Source of the DNA: Pseudomonas fluorescens
GTDB taxonomy: Bacteria; Pseudomonadota; Gammaproteobacteria; Pseudomonadales; Pseudomonadaceae
Assembly (NCBI RefSeq): GCF_002837185.1
Contig: NZ_KZ477986.1
Location: 62,001 to 126,000 of the forward strand
DNA length: 64,000 nt
Reading direction: 5' to 3'
The translations under genes were made by a program, and so were the position numbers. The notes beneath the pieces are model-generated. The model did no database searches, was not told the DNA's origin, and worked only from the letters and a program-made list of their open reading frames with translations. Shown piece by piece: positions 48,329-56,714 of this stretch; within the stretch, counting starts at the first letter, position 1; every line of letters begins with the position of its first letter.

Positions 48329-49310
48329 ACACGGTGGTCGGCTGCGTAAGGCCGCGATCGAGTACGGGATCGCCGAAGCGGATTGGCTCGATTTGTCCAG
48401 TGGCCTGGCGCCCTGGCCGTGGCCGATTCCCGAGATTCCGTTGCGCGCCTGGGCGCGGTTACCCGAAGTCGATGACGGCCTGGAGAAAGCGGCCAGCGAC
48501 TACTACGGCGCCGCTCAAGTGTTGCCGGTGCCAGGCTCCCAGGCCGCGATCCAGTTACTGCCGCGCCTGCGCCGTTCGGGCAAGGTCGGGGTGCTGTCGC
48601 CGTGTTATGCCGAGCACGCCGAGGCCTGGCGGCGGGCCGGTTATGTCGTACGCGAAGTGCAGGAGCAGGAAGTCGACTTCTTTCTCGACGGCCTCGACGT
48701 GCTGGTGGTGGTCAACCCCAACAACCCCACCGGCTTGAGCCTGGCCCCGGAGCGCCTGCTCGACTGGCATACGCGGCTGGCCCAGCGCGGCGGCTGGCTG
48801 GTGGTGGACGAGGCCTTCATGGACGTTACCCCGCACTTGAGCCTGGCCGGCCACACCCATCAGGTCGGCTTGATCGTGTTGCGCTCGTTCGGCAAGTTCT
48901 TCGGCCTGGCCGGGGTGCGCCTGGGTTTTGTGCTGGCCGAGCGCAAGTTGCTCAGGTTGCTGGCCGAGCAGGTCGGGCCCTGGGCGGTCAGCGGGCCGAC
49001 ACGGGTGATTGGTCAGCACTGCCTGCGCGACAGCGCCGGGCACACCCGCCAGCGCACCCGTTGCATCGAGGCCGGCCAGCGCTTGTTCGACCTGCTGGAG
49101 CGCCAGGGCTTTGAACCCCAGGGAGGCTGCGCCCTGTTCCAGTGGCTGATCACCCCGCATGCCGAACGCTTGCACGAATTCATGGCCCAGCGCGGCATCC
49201 TGCTGCGCCTGTTCGTGCACAACAGCAGCGTGCGTTTCGGCCTGCCCGACAGCGAGGCCGATTGGCAGCGCCTCGAGACGGCCCTGGCCGCCTATAAGGA
49301 AGCGACATGA
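48321..49310 (+). CDS. cobC: Threonine-phosphate decarboxylase
   Basis: This 329-residue PLP enzyme of the aminotransferase I fold makes (R)-1-amino-2-propanol phosphate for the nucleotide loop. The PLP lysine is in [25 protein letters not shown] and the LVVDEAFMD acidic site are present. It overlaps the cobD end by 8 nt and the cobQ start by 4 nt. Confidence 0.94.
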   Translation: MLEHGGRLRKAAIEYGIAEADWLDLSSGLAPWPWPIPEIPLRAWARLPEVDDGLEKAASDYYGAAQVLPVPGSQAAIQLLPRLRRSGKVGVLSPCYAEHAEAWRRAGYVVREVQEQEVDFFLDGLDVLVVVNPNNPTGLSLAPERLLDWHTRLAQRGGWLVVDEAFMDVTPHLSLAGHTHQVGLIVLRSFGKFFGLAGVRLGFVLAERKLLRLLAEQVGPWAVSGPTRVIGQHCLRDSAGHTRQRTRCIEAGQRLFDLLERQGFEPQGGCALFQWLITPHAERLHEFMAQRGILLRLFVHNSSVRFGLPDSEADWQRLETALAAYKEAT

Positions 49311-50758
49311 CTACGCTGATGGTGCAGGGCACCACCTCCGACGCCGGCAAAAGCACGCTGGTGACCGCGCTGTGTCGCTGGCTGGTGCGCCAGGGGGTCG
49401 CGGTCGCACCGTTCAAGCCACAGAACATGGCGCTCAATAGTGCGGTGACCGCCGAAGGCGGCGAGATCGGCCGCGCCCAGGCGGTACAGGCGCAGGCCGC
49501 CCACCTGGCGCCCCACACCGACATGAACCCGGTGTTGCTCAAGCCCAACAGCGACACCGGCTCCCAAGTGATCATCCATGGCCGCGCCGTGACCAGCATG
49601 AATGCCGTCGCCTACCACGACTACAAGGCCATCGCGATGCAGGCGGTGCTCGCCTCCCATGCGCGGTTGAGCCAGGCCTATGCGGTGGTCATGGTCGAAG
49701 GCGCGGGCTCGCCGGCCGAAATCAACCTGCGCGCCAATGACATCGCCAATATGGGCTTCGCCGAGGCCGTGGACTGCCCGGTGCTGTTGATCGCCGACAT
49801 CAATCGCGGCGGGGTGTTCGCCCATCTGGTCGGCACCCTGGAATTGTTGTCTGCCAGCGAACAGGCACGGGTCCAGGGGTTCATCATCAACCGTTTTCGC
49901 GGTGATATTGCGCTGCTGCAACCGGGGCTCGATTGGCTGGAGGCGCGCACCGGCAAGCCGGTGGTGGGCGTGCTGCCCTATGTGATGGACCTGCACCTGG
50001 AGGCCGAAGACGGCATCGATCGGCGCCAGATCGACAAGGCCGCCCAGGTGCTCAAGGTGGTAGTGCCGGTGCTGCCGCGCATCAGCAACCACACGGATTT
50101 TGACCCGCTGCGCCTGCATCCCCAGGTGGACCTGCAATTCGTCGGGCCGGGCCAGTCGATCCCGGCTGCCGACCTGGTGATCCTGCCGGGGTCGAAAAGC
50201 GTGCGCAGTGATCTGGCGTATTTGCGTGCCAATGGCTGGGATACGGCCGTGGCGCGGCATTTGCGTTATGGCGGCAAGGTGCTGGGCATTTGTGGCGGGT
50301 TGCAGATGCTCGGCGAGCAGGTGCATGACCCGTTGGGTCTGGAAGGTGCTGCCGGCTCCAGCGATGGTCTGGGTTTGCTGGCGTTCAGTACCACGCTTGC
50401 GCAGGAGAAGCAGCTGCGCAATGTGCGCGGGCGCTTGTTGCTGGAGGATGTCGAGGTCAGTGGGTATGAGATCCATGCCGGTGTGACGAGCGGCGAGGCG
50501 CTGGCGAATGCCGCCGTGCTGCTCGATGATGGGCGCAGTGAGGGGGCGCAGAGTGCCGATGGGCAGATTCTCGGGACGTATCTGCATGGGTTGTTCGAAA
50601 CGCCGGCCGCGTGCAGTGCGTTGCTGCGCTGGGCGGGGTTGCAGGACGTGCAGGAGGTGGATTATCACGCCCTGCGTGAGCGGGATATCGAGCGGTTGGC
50701 GGATTTGGTGGAGAACCATCTGGATACGGACTTGTTGCGCAAACTGTGCGGGCTTTGA
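49307..50758 (+). CDS. cobQ: Cobyric acid synthase
   Basis: This 483-residue amidotransferase adds four amide groups (b, d, e and g) to adenosylcobyrinate diamide. The N-terminal P-loop is [22 protein letters not shown] and the glutaminase cysteine in [10 protein letters not shown] are diagnostic. The stop at 50758 is the last coding base before a 598-bp gap that separates it from cobU. Confidence 0.95.
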   Translation: MTTLMVQGTTSDAGKSTLVTALCRWLVRQGVAVAPFKPQNMALNSAVTAEGGEIGRAQAVQAQAAHLAPHTDMNPVLLKPNSDTGSQVIIHGRAVTSMNAVAYHDYKAIAMQAVLASHARLSQAYAVVMVEGAGSPAEINLRANDIANMGFAEAVDCPVLLIADINRGGVFAHLVGTLELLSASEQARVQGFIINRFRGDIALLQPGLDWLEARTGKPVVGVLPYVMDLHLEAEDGIDRRQIDKAAQVLKVVVPVLPRISNHTDFDPLRLHPQVDLQFVGPGQSIPAADLVILPGSKSVRSDLAYLRANGWDTAVARHLRYGGKVLGICGGLQMLGEQVHDPLGLEGAAGSSDGLGLLAFSTTLAQEKQLRNVRGRLLLEDVEVSGYEIHAGVTSGEALANAAVLLDDGRSEGAQSADGQILGTYLHGLFETPAACSALLRWAGLQDVQEVDYHALRERDIERLADLVENHLDTDLLRKLCGL

Positions 50759-50777
50759 CGGTGTGTACGCGGACAAC

Positions 50778-50803
50778 ATGTGGGAGGGGGCTTGCTCTCG
50801 ATG
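50778..50803. repeat. Single REP unit
   Basis: The unit catgtgggagggggcttgctctcgatgg lies 20 nt after cobQ. Its terminal part 'gctctcgatgg' is diverged from 'gcccccgatgg', and no inverted partner is adjacent. Confidence 0.75.
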
Positions 50804-50979
50804 GCGGCCTCTGGGCCGACCAGGATGTTGGATTGGACGGAGTACATATCCGTTTCTGCGGTAACGGCTGCTTAGGGTTCCGCCCTTACGGCGGCTCACT
50901 TTTGAAAAGCGCAAAAGTAAGCAAAACGCTCTTGCCCCACCACTCGGCACCTCGCCTAGGCTCGGTGTGCCCTCTCTCC

Positions 50980-51068
50980 GGCTTGAATCCGTGGGCCGCC
51001 GCAATGGGCCATCCCTGGCCCAGTGCGGCTAACCCGGCGTCCTGCCGGGTTACCCACGGATTCAAGCC
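50980..51068. repeat. 89-nt three-way-junction palindrome
   Basis: The outer arms ggcttgaatccgtggg (50980-50995) and cccacggattcaagcc (51053-51068) are perfect complements. Inside are a 13-bp hairpin with one mismatch (50999-51011 / 51016-51028) and an 8-bp hairpin (51031-51038 / 51044-51051). Together they make a cloverleaf-like junction on either strand. Confidence 0.9.
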
Positions 51069-51114
51069 TGCGTTCGGCCAGCGTGGTTTAACGGGGCGCT
51101 CAAGATCAAAAGCC

Positions 51115-51134
51115 AGATCAAGATCAAGATCAAG
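51115..51134. repeat. agatca tandem repeat
   Basis: At least three direct copies of agatca follow one another, with further imperfect copies upstream (caagatcaaaagcc). The tract is at the edge of the dispersed repeat. Confidence 0.8.
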
Positions 51135-51200
51135 AGCGACTCGCTGCGCATCGTGGTTAGTGTTGGGCGCTACTGAGTTGTGTAGGCAGCCGCGGACTAA

Positions 51201-51306
51201 ATGTGGGAGGGGGCTTGCCCCCGATAGCGGTGGGTCAGTTATCGATGTATTCACTGTTACTCCCTCATCGGGGGCAAGTCGAATCGTCGCACGGCCCCTC
51301 CCACAT
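51201..51306. repeat. REPIN with 15-nt insertion variant
   Basis: A canonical left unit and an inverted right unit flank about 40 nt. The right unit holds a 15-nt insertion (tcgaatcgtcgcacg), nearly the same as in the cobB REPIN. It lies 50 nt upstream of cobU. Confidence 0.9.
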
Positions 51307-51356
51307 TGTTCGGCGGCGGCCTCAACCGGTCGGCGGGACTTGGAAGGTATGTGCTC

Positions 51357-51878
51357 ATGCATCAATTGATCCTTGGCGGCGCTCGTTCGGGCAAGAGTCG
51401 CCTGGCTGAAAAGCTCGCCGGCGACAGCGGTCTGTCCGTGATTTATATCGCTACCAGCCAACCGCTGGACGGTGAGATGAACCAGCGCGTTGCCCTGCAC
51501 CGTGAGCGTCGGCCCGACCACTGGGGCCTGATTGAAGAACCCGTCGAACTGGCGCATGTGTTGCGCGAAAACGCCGCTGCCGATCATTGCCTGTTGGTCG
51601 ACTGCCTGACCTTGTGGCTGACCAACCTGTTGATGCTCGAGGATGCCGAGCGCCTGGCATTCGAGCGCGATCAACTGCTGCACAGCCTGGCGTCGCTGCC
51701 GGGTGAAATCATTTTTGTCAGCAACGAGACCGGACTGGGTGTCGTGCCGCTGGGCGAATTGACTCGCCGTTATGTGGATGAAGCCGGTTGGCTGCATCAA
51801 GCCTTGGCCGAGCGGTGTCAGCGTGTGGTGCTGACGGTGGCCGGCCTGCCCCTGACTTTGAAAGGTACTGCGTTATGA
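51357..51878 (+). CDS. cobU: Adenosylcobinamide kinase/guanylyltransferase
   Basis: This 173-residue bifunctional enzyme (CobP/CobU) activates adenosylcobinamide to the GDP form. The P-loop is [12 protein letters not shown] near 6-17; [12 protein letters not shown] and [12 protein letters not shown] are typical. GGAAGG lies 9 nt before ATG 51357. It is the first gene after the repeat-filled gap, and its stop overlaps cobT. Confidence 0.95.
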   Translation: MHQLILGGARSGKSRLAEKLAGDSGLSVIYIATSQPLDGEMNQRVALHRERRPDHWGLIEEPVELAHVLRENAAADHCLLVDCLTLWLTNLLMLEDAERLAFERDQLLHSLASLPGEIIFVSNETGLGVVPLGELTRRYVDEAGWLHQALAERCQRVVLTVAGLPLTLKGTAL

Positions 51879-52930
51879 CCGATTCCTGGTGGCTCAACCC
51901 CTGCAAGGCCAACGATGCTTCTGCGCAGGAACAGGCGCGGGACCGTCAGCAGCAGTTGACCAAACCCGCCGGCTCCCTCGGCCAGTTGGAAGCGCTGGCG
52001 GTGCAATTGGCCGGTTTGCAGGGCCGGGTCAAGCCGTCGGTGGATCAACTGTGGATCGCGATTTTTGCCGGCGACCATGGGGTGGTCGCGGAAGGCGTGT
52101 CGGCGTTTCCCCAGGAGGTGACCGGGCAGATGCTGCATAACTTTGTCACCGGTGGCGCGGCCATCAGCGTCTTGGCTCGGCAACTGGACGCACAGTTGGA
52201 GGTGGTCGACCTCGGCACGGTGACGCCATCCCTGGCGTTGCCCGGCGTGCGTCACCTGAATATCGGCGCGGGCACGGCCAACTTCGTCAACGGCCCGGCG
52301 ATGACCCAGGCTCAGGGCAATCAGGCCCTGCAGGCCGGGCGAGACAGCGCACACCGCGCCCTGGAAAACGGCGCACAGCTGTTTATCGGTGGCGAGATGG
52401 GCATCGGTAACACCACCGCCGCCAGTGCGTTGGCCTGTGTGCTGCTCGATTGCCCGGTGAGTGACCTGACCGGGCCAGGCACGGGGTTGAATGCCCAGGG
52501 TGTCAGTCACAAGGTGGCGGTCATCGAGCGCGGCCTGGAACGGCACGCGGCCCAGCGCGACGACGCGTTGCAGACGCTGTTCAACCTCGGGGGCTTTGAA
52601 ATCGCCGCGCTGGTCGGTGCCTACCTGGCCTGTGCCCAGGCGGGCATCGTGGTGCTGGTGGACGGGTTCATCTGCAGCGTCGCCGCACTGGTTGCCACGC
52701 GCCTGAACCCGGCATGCCGCGAATGGCTGGTGTTCGGCCATCGTGGCGCCGAGCCGGGGCATCGTCACGTGCTGCACAGCCTTGACGCGCAGCCTCTGCT
52801 CGACCTGGGCCTGCGCCTGGGCGAAGGCAGCGGTGCGGCGTTGGCGGTGCCGCTGTTGCGCCTGGCCTGTGCGCTGCACGGGCAGATGGCGACCTTCGCC
52901 GAAGCGGCCGTGGCGGACCGCCCCGCATGA
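51875..52930 (+). CDS. cobT: DMB phosphoribosyltransferase
   Basis: This 351-residue enzyme forms alpha-ribazole phosphate from nicotinate mononucleotide and DMB. Motifs [15 protein letters not shown] near the N-terminus, AGDHGV, and the catalytic region [14 protein letters not shown] are present. ATG 51875 overlaps the cobU TGA; the longer frame to 51788 lies inside cobU. With BluB in the same operon it completes lower-ligand assembly. Confidence 0.95.
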   Translation: MTDSWWLNPCKANDASAQEQARDRQQQLTKPAGSLGQLEALAVQLAGLQGRVKPSVDQLWIAIFAGDHGVVAEGVSAFPQEVTGQMLHNFVTGGAAISVLARQLDAQLEVVDLGTVTPSLALPGVRHLNIGAGTANFVNGPAMTQAQGNQALQAGRDSAHRALENGAQLFIGGEMGIGNTTAASALACVLLDCPVSDLTGPGTGLNAQGVSHKVAVIERGLERHAAQRDDALQTLFNLGGFEIAALVGAYLACAQAGIVVLVDGFICSVAALVATRLNPACREWLVFGHRGAEPGHRHVLHSLDAQPLLDLGLRLGEGSGAALAVPLLRLACALHGQMATFAEAAVADRPA

Positions 52931-53502
52931 CCTTGCACCTGGATTTGCTGCGCCACGGTGAAACCGAACTGGGCGGCGGCCTGCGCGGCAGCCTGGATGA
53001 CGCCCTGACGGCCAAGGGTTGGGAACAGATGCGCGCCGCTGTCGCAGGGCGGGGGCCGTGGGACCGACTGATCAGTTCGCCGTTGCAACGCTGCGCGCGC
53101 TTTGCCCAGGAACTGGGCGAGCGTCTCGACCTTCCGGTCAGCCTGGAAAAAGACCTGCAGGAGCTGCACTTCGGCGCCTGGGAAGGACAGAGCGCGGCGG
53201 CGTTGATGCAGACCGATGCCGAGGCCTTGGGCCTGTTCTGGGCGGACCCGTACAGTTTCACTCCGCCGGAAGGCGAACCGGTGGGCGCGTTTTCCGAGCG
53301 GGTGCTCGGCGCTGTCTCACGTCTGCGCCAGGCCTATGCCGGTGAGCGTGTGCTGTTGATCAGCCACGGTGGTGTGATGCGCCTGCTGTTGGCGCGCGCG
53401 CGCGGCTTGCCCCGTGAACAATTGCTGAATGTCGAAGTCGGCCACGGCGGGCTGTTCAACTTGCAAGTCGCGACCGATGGCACGTTGAAGGAAGGGGGCT
53501 GA
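52927..53502 (+). CDS. Alpha-ribazole phosphatase-like histidine phosphatase
   Basis: This 191-residue histidine phosphatase has the active RHGET motif (residues 9-13), [11 protein letters not shown], and a second catalytic His in LISHGGVMR. In this place it is the CobC-type (Salmonella naming) phosphatase that dephosphorylates alpha-ribazole phosphate or cobalamin phosphate. The symbol is left blank because cobC is used here for the decarboxylase. It overlaps cobT by 4 nt. Confidence 0.9.
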   Translation: MTLHLDLLRHGETELGGGLRGSLDDALTAKGWEQMRAAVAGRGPWDRLISSPLQRCARFAQELGERLDLPVSLEKDLQELHFGAWEGQSAAALMQTDAEALGLFWADPYSFTPPEGEPVGAFSERVLGAVSRLRQAYAGERVLLISHGGVMRLLLARARGLPREQLLNVEVGHGGLFNLQVATDGTLKEGG

Positions 53503-53504
53503 GC

Positions 53505-54233
53505 ATGCTGCCATTCTGGATTGCCCTGCAGTTCCTGAGCAGCCTGCCGATTCGCCTGCCAGGCATGCCGCAACCGCAGGAGCTGGGGCGTTCGTTGCTG
53601 TTTTATCCGCTGGTGGGCGTGCTGTTCGGCTTGCTCCTGTGGGGCCTGAACGCTTTGTTGACGGGCGCGCCCCTGTTGCTGCACGCCGCGCTGCTGTTGA
53701 GCGCCTGGGTGCTGCTCAGTGGTGGCCTGCACCTGGACGGCCTGGCCGACAGTGCCGACGCTTGGCTGGGTGGCTTCGGCGACCGTGAACGCACCCTCGC
53801 CATCATGAAAGACCCACGCAGCGGGCCCATTGCCGTGGTCACCCTGGGCCTGGTGCTGCTGCTCAAGTTCACCGCGCTGGTGGCGCTGATCGAGCAGCAC
53901 AATGGCGCTGCGCTGATTCTTGCGCCGTTGATCGGCCGGGCGTCGATGCTGGCGCTGTTTCTCACCACGCGTTACGTGCGCGCGGGCGGATTAGGTCAGG
54001 CGCTGTCGGATCATTTGCCCAGGGTTGTCGGCCAGCAAGTGCTGATCCTCAGCGGACTGGCCTGCATCCTGATCGGCGGCTTCGGCGGTGGGCTGGCGGT
54101 GTTGTTCGCCGCAGCTTGTTTTATCGGGTTGCGCCAGGTGATGATCAAGCGCCTCGGTGGCACCACCGGCGATACTGCGGGCGCACTGCTGGAACTGCTG
54201 GAAACGGTGGTGCTGATTGGACTGGCGTTGTAA
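53505..54233 (+). CDS. cobS: Adenosylcobinamide-GDP ribazoletransferase
   Basis: This 242-residue inner-membrane enzyme joins adenosylcobinamide-GDP and alpha-ribazole to give cobalamin. The signature GGLHLDGLADSADAWLGG lies near 76-93 between hydrophobic segments. It starts 2 nt after the phosphatase stop and is the last gene of the cob operon; no clear terminator follows. Confidence 0.95.
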   Translation: MLPFWIALQFLSSLPIRLPGMPQPQELGRSLLFYPLVGVLFGLLLWGLNALLTGAPLLLHAALLLSAWVLLSGGLHLDGLADSADAWLGGFGDRERTLAIMKDPRSGPIAVVTLGLVLLLKFTALVALIEQHNGAALILAPLIGRASMLALFLTTRYVRAGGLGQALSDHLPRVVGQQVLILSGLACILIGGFGGGLAVLFAAACFIGLRQVMIKRLGGTTGDTAGALLELLETVVLIGLAL

Positions 54234-54256
54234 CACTTTCTTGCATTTCCACAACT

Positions 54257-54272
54257 CCGGGTATATACACGC
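54257..54272. promoter_or_regulatory. Probable MarR operator 1
   Basis: The 16-bp near-palindrome ccgggtatatacacgc lies 3 nt before the MarR start codon. It differs at few positions from the perfect palindrome at 54703-54718, suggesting both bind the same regulator. Confidence 0.7.
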
Positions 54273-54275
54273 TCC

Positions 54276-54680
54276 ATGCTTGCCTCCCAATGTTTATGCA
54301 CCAACCTGCGACGTGCCGCCCGTGGCGTCAGCAGGCATTACGACGGCGCCCTCGACGGCTTCGGGATCAACGTTGCGCAGTATTCCTTGCTGTGCAACCT
54401 GCAACGTCTCGATCAGCCGAGCATTTCCAGCCTGGCCGAAGCCATGGGCCTGGACCGCAGCACCCTGGGGCGCAATCTGCGCGTACTCGAAGGGGAGGGC
54501 CTGGTGCGGTTGGTCGAAGGTGACGACCTGCGCAATCGCCTGGTGGTATTGACCGAGGCGGGCCAGCAGCGTTTGGCGGCGGCCCTGCCGGCATGGGAAG
54601 CGGCGCAACAGACATTGATCGATCAGCTTGGCGCGCAAAAGCGCGAAACCCTGTTGGCCTTGCTGGATGAACTTGCCTGA
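54276..54680 (+). CDS. MarR family regulator
   Basis: This 134-residue winged-helix regulator has the MarR core ISSLAEAMGLDRSTLGRNLRVLEGEGLVRLV followed by wing residues DLRNRLVVLTEAG. Two cysteines near the N-terminus (LASQCLCTN) could sense redox, as in OhrR-like proteins, but this is not proven. It is flanked by two matching palindromes and followed by an MFS gene, so it is likely an autorepressor and repressor of that transporter. Confidence 0.9.
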   Translation: MLASQCLCTNLRRAARGVSRHYDGALDGFGINVAQYSLLCNLQRLDQPSISSLAEAMGLDRSTLGRNLRVLEGEGLVRLVEGDDLRNRLVVLTEAGQQRLAAALPAWEAAQQTLIDQLGAQKRETLLALLDELA

Positions 54681-54702
54681 GCGGCGGTTTGTTCGGCTAC
54701 AA

Positions 54703-54718
54703 GCGGGTATATACCCGC
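54703..54718. promoter_or_regulatory. Probable MarR operator 2
   Basis: gcgggtatatacccgc is a perfect 16-bp palindrome in the gap between the MarR stop and the MFS start, 16 nt ahead of the ATG. It is the perfect form of the site at 54257-54272. Confidence 0.78.
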
Positions 54719-54734
54719 GAACGGAGAATAAGAA

Positions 54735-55943
54735 ATGACCTCGATGTGGCGCACCAGTGGCTGGGTTCTTTTGGGGAGTGCGCTGATCCTGGCGTTGTCC
54801 CTGGGCGTGCGGCACGGCTTTGGGCTGTTCCTGGCGCCGATGAGCAGCGAATTCGGCTGGGGCCGTGAGACGTTCGCTTTTGCCATTGCCTTGCAGAACC
54901 TGATCTGGGGACTGGCACAGCCGTTCACCGGGGCGCTGGCCGACCGCTTCGGCGCGACCAGGGCGGTGTTCGTCGGCGGCGTGTTGTACGCCGTGGGCCT
55001 GGTGCTGATGGGCATGTCGGACTCGGCGTGGTCATTGTCGCTGAGTGCCGGGTTGCTGATTGGCATCGGTCTGTCCGGCACGTCGTTTTCAGTGATTCTC
55101 GGCGTGGTCGGCCGCGCCGTAGCACCGGAGAAACGCAGCATGGCCATGGGGATCGCCAGCGCCGCCGGCTCTTTTGGCCAATTCGCCATGGTGCCTGGCA
55201 CCCTCGGCTTGATTGGTTGGCTGGGCTGGTCGGCGGCGCTGCTGGCGCTGGGCTTGATGGTGGCGTTGATCCTGCCGCTGGTGGCCATGCTCAAGGATAA
55301 ACCGCTGCCGGTGACGGTCGGTCAACAAACCCTGCGCGAAGCGTTGAAGGAGGCCTGTTCCCATAGCGGGTTCTGGTTGCTGGCCTTCGGCTTTTTCGTC
55401 TGCGGATTCCAAGTGGTATTTATCGGTGTGCATCTGCCGGCGTACCTGGTGGACCAGCATCTGCCGGCCACAGTGGGCACCACGGTGCTGGCCTTGATCG
55501 GCTTGTTCAATGTGTTCGGCACCTACACCGCCGGCTGGCTGGGTGGGCGCATGTCCAAGCCGCGCTTGCTCACCGGCTTGTACCTGCTGCGGGCAGTGGT
55601 GATCGTGCTGTTCCTGTGGGCGCCGGTCACCGAGGTCACGGCTTACGTGTTTGGCATGGCGATGGGGTTCCTCTGGTTGTCCACCGTACCGCTGACCAAC
55701 GGCACCGTCGCCACCTTGTTCGGCGTGCGAAACCTTTCGATGCTGGGTGGGATTGTGTTCCTGTTCCACCAGCTCGGCTCGTTCCTCGGTGGCTGGTTGG
55801 GCGGGGTGGTCTATGATCGAACCGGTAGCTATGACCTGATCTGGCAAGTGGCAATTCTGCTCAGCCTGCTCGCGGCGGCCTTGAACTGGCCGGTGCGTGA
55901 ACGGCCGGTGGCGCGTGTGCAGGCGCAAATGGAGGCGGCATGA
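54735..55943 (+). CDS. MFS transporter (OFA/MCT-like)
   Basis: This 402-residue protein has 12 helices and an early GVRHGFGLFLAPMSSEFGWGRE segment common in OFA/monocarboxylate-type MFS transporters; LADRFGATRA is the loop 2-3 motif. It is preceded by the palindrome assigned to the MarR protein. The substrate is unknown. Its stop overlaps the next small gene (ATGA). Confidence 0.88.
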   Translation: MTSMWRTSGWVLLGSALILALSLGVRHGFGLFLAPMSSEFGWGRETFAFAIALQNLIWGLAQPFTGALADRFGATRAVFVGGVLYAVGLVLMGMSDSAWSLSLSAGLLIGIGLSGTSFSVILGVVGRAVAPEKRSMAMGIASAAGSFGQFAMVPGTLGLIGWLGWSAALLALGLMVALILPLVAMLKDKPLPVTVGQQTLREALKEACSHSGFWLLAFGFFVCGFQVVFIGVHLPAYLVDQHLPATVGTTVLALIGLFNVFGTYTAGWLGGRMSKPRLLTGLYLLRAVVIVLFLWAPVTEVTAYVFGMAMGFLWLSTVPLTNGTVATLFGVRNLSMLGGIVFLFHQLGSFLGGWLGGVVYDRTGSYDLIWQVAILLSLLAAALNWPVRERPVARVQAQMEAA

Positions 55944-56059
55944 GTGCAGCGCTGCGGTGCGTGATCCTGGCGGCGACGCTGGTGTTGCTGCTGCTGGCCT
56001 GGTGGGGCTGGCAGCAAGGCGGCCTGGCATTGATGCAGTTGGGCATGGCGATCTGTTAA
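55940..56059 (+). CDS. Small membrane protein (39 aa)
   Basis: This peptide is one hydrophobic helix (VILAATLVLLLLAWWGW) with a Gly/Gln turn and the end GMAIC. ATG 55940 overlaps the MFS stop (ATGA), and GGAGG lies just upstream, so it is probably translated. It may be a transporter accessory or just a conserved mini-protein; function unknown. Confidence 0.65.
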   Translation: MSAALRCVILAATLVLLLLAWWGWQQGGLALMQLGMAIC

Positions 56060-56093
56060 GTTCTCTGTCTGAACCGAATCGAGGACCTTTGAT

Positions 56094-56645
56094 ATGTTGA
56101 TGCGCTGGCTCGCTCTACCCGTCCTGATGGCTGCTGGCAGCGTGGCCCTGGCCGCCGGATGCCCGCCGTTGCTGGAAGGCCAATTGCCCAAGTTGCGGGC
56201 CAAGGAATCCATTGACCTGTGCCAGCGCTTTGCAGGCAAGCCTCTGGTGATCGTCAATACGGCGAGCTTCTGCGGCTTCGCTCCTCAATTCAAAGGCCTC
56301 GAAGCTTTGTATCAGCGCTATAAGGGTGAAGGTCTGGAGGTGATTGGCGTGCCTTCGGACGACTTCAAGCAGGAGGCCAAGACCGGCGAGGAGACTGCCA
56401 AGGTCTGCTACGTCAATTATGGCGTGACCTTCACCATGACCGAACCGCAGAAGGTCAAGGGGCCGGATGCGGTGCACCTGTTCAAGAGCCTGGCGCAGCA
56501 GACCGACACGCCGCCGAAGTGGAATTTCTACAAGTATGTGGTGGATCGCCAGGGCAAGGTGATTGCCAATTTTTCCAGCCTGACCAAGCCTGACAGCCCC
56601 GAGCTGATCAAGGCGGTGGAGCAGGCGATAGCTTCCAAGCCCTGA
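56094..56645 (+). CDS. Glutathione peroxidase-like periplasmic protein
   Basis: This 183-residue protein has a signal peptide ([20 protein letters not shown]) and the GPx fold. The peroxidatic cysteine is in [19 protein letters not shown] and the Trp-Asn pair in [11 protein letters not shown]. The catalytic Gln region, usually FPCNQF, reads VPSDDF, so both Gln and the resolving Cys of that loop are missing. Other cysteines (DLCQRF, KVCYVN) could serve. It resembles PA1287. It probably reduces peroxides in the periplasm, but with altered chemistry. Confidence 0.88.
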   Translation: MLMRWLALPVLMAAGSVALAAGCPPLLEGQLPKLRAKESIDLCQRFAGKPLVIVNTASFCGFAPQFKGLEALYQRYKGEGLEVIGVPSDDFKQEAKTGEETAKVCYVNYGVTFTMTEPQKVKGPDAVHLFKSLAQQTDTPPKWNFYKYVVDRQGKVIANFSSLTKPDSPELIKAVEQAIASKP

Positions 56646-56661
56646 TACATGATCGTCCATT

Positions 56662-56701
56662 AAAAAGCCCCGCCTCCTTTTCAGGAGAGCGGGGCTTTTT
56701 T
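56662..56701. terminator. Bidirectional terminator between GPx and fadL
   Basis: The stem aaaagccccgcctcct...aggagagcggggctttt has A and T flanks on both sides. It serves the convergent GPx-like and FadL-like genes. Confidence 0.88.
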
Positions 56702-56714
56702 AGAACGCGATGAA

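Larger units (their letters stand above)
50820..51150. repeat. Dispersed Pseudomonas repeat with nested palindrome
   Basis: The block starting around 'gtacatatccgtttctgcgg' and ending in 'gatcaaaagcc' and agatca repeats resembles a dispersed, non-coding intergenic repeat of fluorescent Pseudomonas. The core 50980-51068 is a 16-bp perfect inverted repeat enclosing two more hairpins. Borders are approximate. Confidence 0.6.
50759..51356. other. 598-bp gap inside the cob operon filled with repeats
   Basis: No supported gene lies here. From left to right it has a single REP unit (50778-50803), a dispersed-repeat-like block with a nested palindrome (50980-51068), an agatca tandem (51115-51134), and a REPIN (51201-51306). 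Reading frames in it are shadows of the palindromes. Confidence 0.8.

Noticed and set aside
50886..51800. Minus-strand open frame across the cob gap and cobU
   Set aside because: It runs through palindromic repeats and antisense to cobU, and has no independent coding evidence.
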